Source: Eudoraea sp. (GTDB lineage Bacteria > Bacteroidota > Bacteroidia > Flavobacteriales > Flavobacteriaceae). Taken from it: a stretch of DNA of 6,826 bases. Location of the stretch: positions 1 through 6,826 of the forward strand of contig JAHEBI010000136.1 in assembly GCA_024642325.1 (NCBI GenBank), read 5' to 3'. The notes beneath the pieces were generated by a model, which saw only the letters and a program-made list of their open reading frames with translations, did not search any database and had not been told where the DNA came from. Both the position numbers and the translations under genes were made by a program. Of this stretch, positions 5,443 to 6,826 are shown in pieces; within the stretch, counting starts at the first letter, position 1; each line of letters starts with the position of its first letter.

Positions 5443-6588
5443 TTAAAATCTGCTAATCGCCTCTTTTATCTTTGCTTCTGACACACAAAGAGAAAATCTG
5501 ATATAACCCTCACCGTTGCTTCCAAAAATAGTGCCCGGTGCAATGAAAATATTTTTATCATGCAATACCTGATCTATAAACTCTTCCGAATGACCTGATC
5601 CATCCGGCAACTTGGCCCAAACAAACATCCCAACTGCATCAGTGTCATAGGTGCATTTGAGTTTATCGGCCAACTGAAACATCAACTTTCTGCGTGCTTC
5701 ATATATGGCGTCCAATTGATCAAACCAATCTTTCCCACTCCTTAATGCAACTATAGCGCCTTTCTGAATTCCATAGAACATTCCCGAATCCATGTTGCTT
5801 TTTACTTTTAAAATCGCATTTACGTTGTTCTGATTTCCTAAAACCATCCCAACTCTCCAACCTGCCATATTAAAAGTTTTACTTAAGGAGTTAAGTTCCA
5901 AAACCGTATCCTTTGCTCCCTTTACACTTAAAATACTCAAAGGGCTCTTACTTAAAACAAAACTATATGGGTTGTCATTTACCAATAAAATATTATTTTT
6001 CTTTGCAAAGGCCACCAGTTTTTCCATTTGAATGAAACTTGCCGTAGCCCCGGTAGGCATATGCGGGTAACTTACCCACATGAGTTTCACCCTGGACAAA
6101 TCTTCCAGCATTAATTTTTCCAAATCGGGAAACCAGCCATTATCTGCTATCAGGTCATATTGCCTTGGAACAGCTCCCACAAGTTTAGTGACTGATGTAT
6201 AGGTGGGGTAACCCGGATTCGGAATTAATACCTCATCCCCTTCATTTAAAAAAGCCATACTGATATGCATGATCCCTTCTTTAGAACCCATAAGAGGCAA
6301 TATCTCATTAGCAGGATTTACATCTACATTAAATTTTTCCTTATAAAACAAGGCTATAGTTTCTCTTAATTCCGGAAGCCCCTGATAGCTTTGGTACTGA
6401 TGGGCACCTGCATGCCTTATAGATTCCTGAAAAGAACTAATTACGGCATCAGATGGTGGAAGATCCGGGCTGCCTATACCCATGTTTATTATAGGTTTTC
6501 CGTCAGCCGCCAATGCCCGCACTTCCCTCAATTTTTTAGAGAAATAATACTCTTCTATGGTCTGTAAACGATCTGCTGTTTGTATCAT
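5443..6588 (-). CDS. Class I/II PLP aminotransferase, probably aromatic amino acid aminotransferase
   Basis: A fold-type I, PLP-dependent aminotransferase of 381 residues, normal for the family. Position between pheA and tyrA suggests it aminates phenylpyruvate and 4-hydroxyphenylpyruvate (or prephenate) at the end of the pathway; that specificity is inference from context. Visible motifs: NMGIGSPDLPPS at 35-46, HQYQSYQGLPELRE at 63-76, PNPGYPTY at 123-130, YPHMPTG at 174-180, NDNPYS at 204-209 (Asp205 to the pyridine nitrogen, Tyr208), and SLSKTFNMAGWRVG at 234-247, with Lys237 as the Schiff-base lysine and Arg245 as phosphate ligand. Arg364 in YIRFSL is the likely carboxylate-binding arginine. 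The usual NPTG motif reads MPTG, with Met177 in place of the Asn that contacts the PLP 3'-hydroxyl. The start ATG overlaps the pheA stop as ATGA. A related role such as LL-diaminopimelate aminotransferase is less likely given the neighbours. Confidence 0.93.
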   Translation of the reverse strand: MIQTADRLQTIEEYYFSKKLREVRALAADGKPIINMGIGSPDLPPSDAVISSFQESIRHAGAHQYQSYQGLPELRETIALFYKEKFNVDVNPANEILPLMGSKEGIMHISMAFLNEGDEVLIPNPGYPTYTSVTKLVGAVPRQYDLIADNGWFPDLEKLMLEDLSRVKLMWVSYPHMPTGATASFIQMEKLVAFAKKNNILLVNDNPYSFVLSKSPLSILSVKGAKDTVLELNSLSKTFNMAGWRVGMVLGNQNNVNAILKVKSNMDSGMFYGIQKGAIVALRSGKDWFDQLDAIYEARRKLMFQLADKLKCTYDTDAVGMFVWAKLPDGSGHSEEFIDQVLHDKNIFIAPGTIFGSNGEGYIRFSLCVSEAKIKEAISRF

Positions 6589-6826
6589 AATCGAGCATTT
6601 TTATATTCGCCTAAAACCTTGAAATCTTCGGACATAATATCCAGCAGTGATTTGGCTTTTCCAAAATGATTGTATTCATCAAATGTGATATCCACAAAAA
6701 ATGCATATTTCCAAGGTGTTTCAATAATCGGTAAGGACTGTATCTTGGTCAAATTCAGATTGCAATCACTCATCACATTTAAGACAGCGGCTAAACTTCC
6801 TCTCTTATGATCCGTAATAAATCTTA
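6585..6826 (-). CDS. pheA: Prephenate dehydratase, C-terminal ACT domain, cut by the right window edge
   Basis: Prephenate dehydratase converts prephenate to phenylpyruvate, the phenylalanine branch. Only the last 79 residues are in the window; the catalytic part with its start lies beyond base 6826. The frame is open through the edge, reading RFITDHKRGSLAAVLNVM and then SDCNLNLTKIQSLPI. This is the phenylalanine-sensing ACT domain, followed by PWKYAFFVDITFDEY, which matches the domain's last strand. In E. coli PheA the effector site uses GALV and ESRP; here the matching positions read GSLA and QSLP. The internal GTG/ATG at 6776/6773 is not a real start because the coding match continues upstream of it. 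The stop TGA overlaps the aminotransferase ATG by 4 bp, so the two are probably translationally coupled. The length of the complete protein and any fused domain cannot be judged from here. Confidence 0.92.
   Translation of the reverse strand, partial: RFITDHKRGSLAAVLNVMSDCNLNLTKIQSLPIIETPWKYAFFVDITFDEYNHFGKAKSLLDIMSEDFKVLGEYKNARL

Noticed and set aside
6585..6776. A stand-alone 63-codon gene starting at the GTG/ATG near 6776
   Set aside because: The ACT-domain match continues upstream without a stop to the window edge, so this is the 3' end of pheA and not a small gene.

Overview
The window looks like a housekeeping stretch of a Bacteroidota chromosome, most likely from the class Flavobacteriia. 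The grounds are its AT-rich base composition, start codons without Shine-Dalgarno sequences, a signal peptide ending in SFSQ, a DAHP synthase fused to a C-terminal chorismate mutase, and a GIN-domain exported protein. Every recognised gene lies on the minus strand, so transcription runs from the right edge to the left edge. No transposase, integrase, CRISPR array, tRNA or rRNA is visible.

The right half (about 6826 down to 3383) is an aromatic amino acid block. In order of transcription it holds the end of prephenate dehydratase (pheA, ACT domain only, cut by the window edge), a PLP aminotransferase, prephenate dehydrogenase (tyrA), and a bifunctional DAHP synthase/chorismate mutase. Together these supply the first committed step of the shikimate pathway, the chorismate-to-prephenate step, both exits from prephenate, and the final transamination to phenylalanine and tyrosine. 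pheA and the aminotransferase overlap by 4 bp (ATGA). tyrA and the DAHP synthase gene are separated by 2 bp.

The centre (3284 to 2253) holds one gene for a secreted GIN-domain (DUF2807) beta-solenoid protein. A 98-bp spacer precedes it and a clear intrinsic terminator follows it. Beyond the terminator lies an intergenic stretch with one imperfect inverted repeat and no convincing gene; the whole spacer is 357 bp.

The left part (2252 to 1) is a second tight cluster: rsgA (30S subunit maturation GTPase), dtd (D-aminoacyl-tRNA deacylase), a MazG-type nucleotide pyrophosphohydrolase, and the start of aroA (EPSP synthase), cut by the left edge. rsgA-dtd are 2 bp apart and dtd-mazG overlap by 4 bp. 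aroA has no ATG in its open frame and must start at TTG or another non-ATG codon. It returns the locus to the shikimate pathway, so aromatic genes flank a translation and nucleotide quality-control group.

I see no wholly new system here. The points worth a second look are active-site or effector-site departures from the textbook motifs in four of the aromatic enzymes (the PheA ACT domain, the aminotransferase, the chorismate mutase domain and AroA), the non-ATG start of aroA, and the structured spacer upstream of rsgA.
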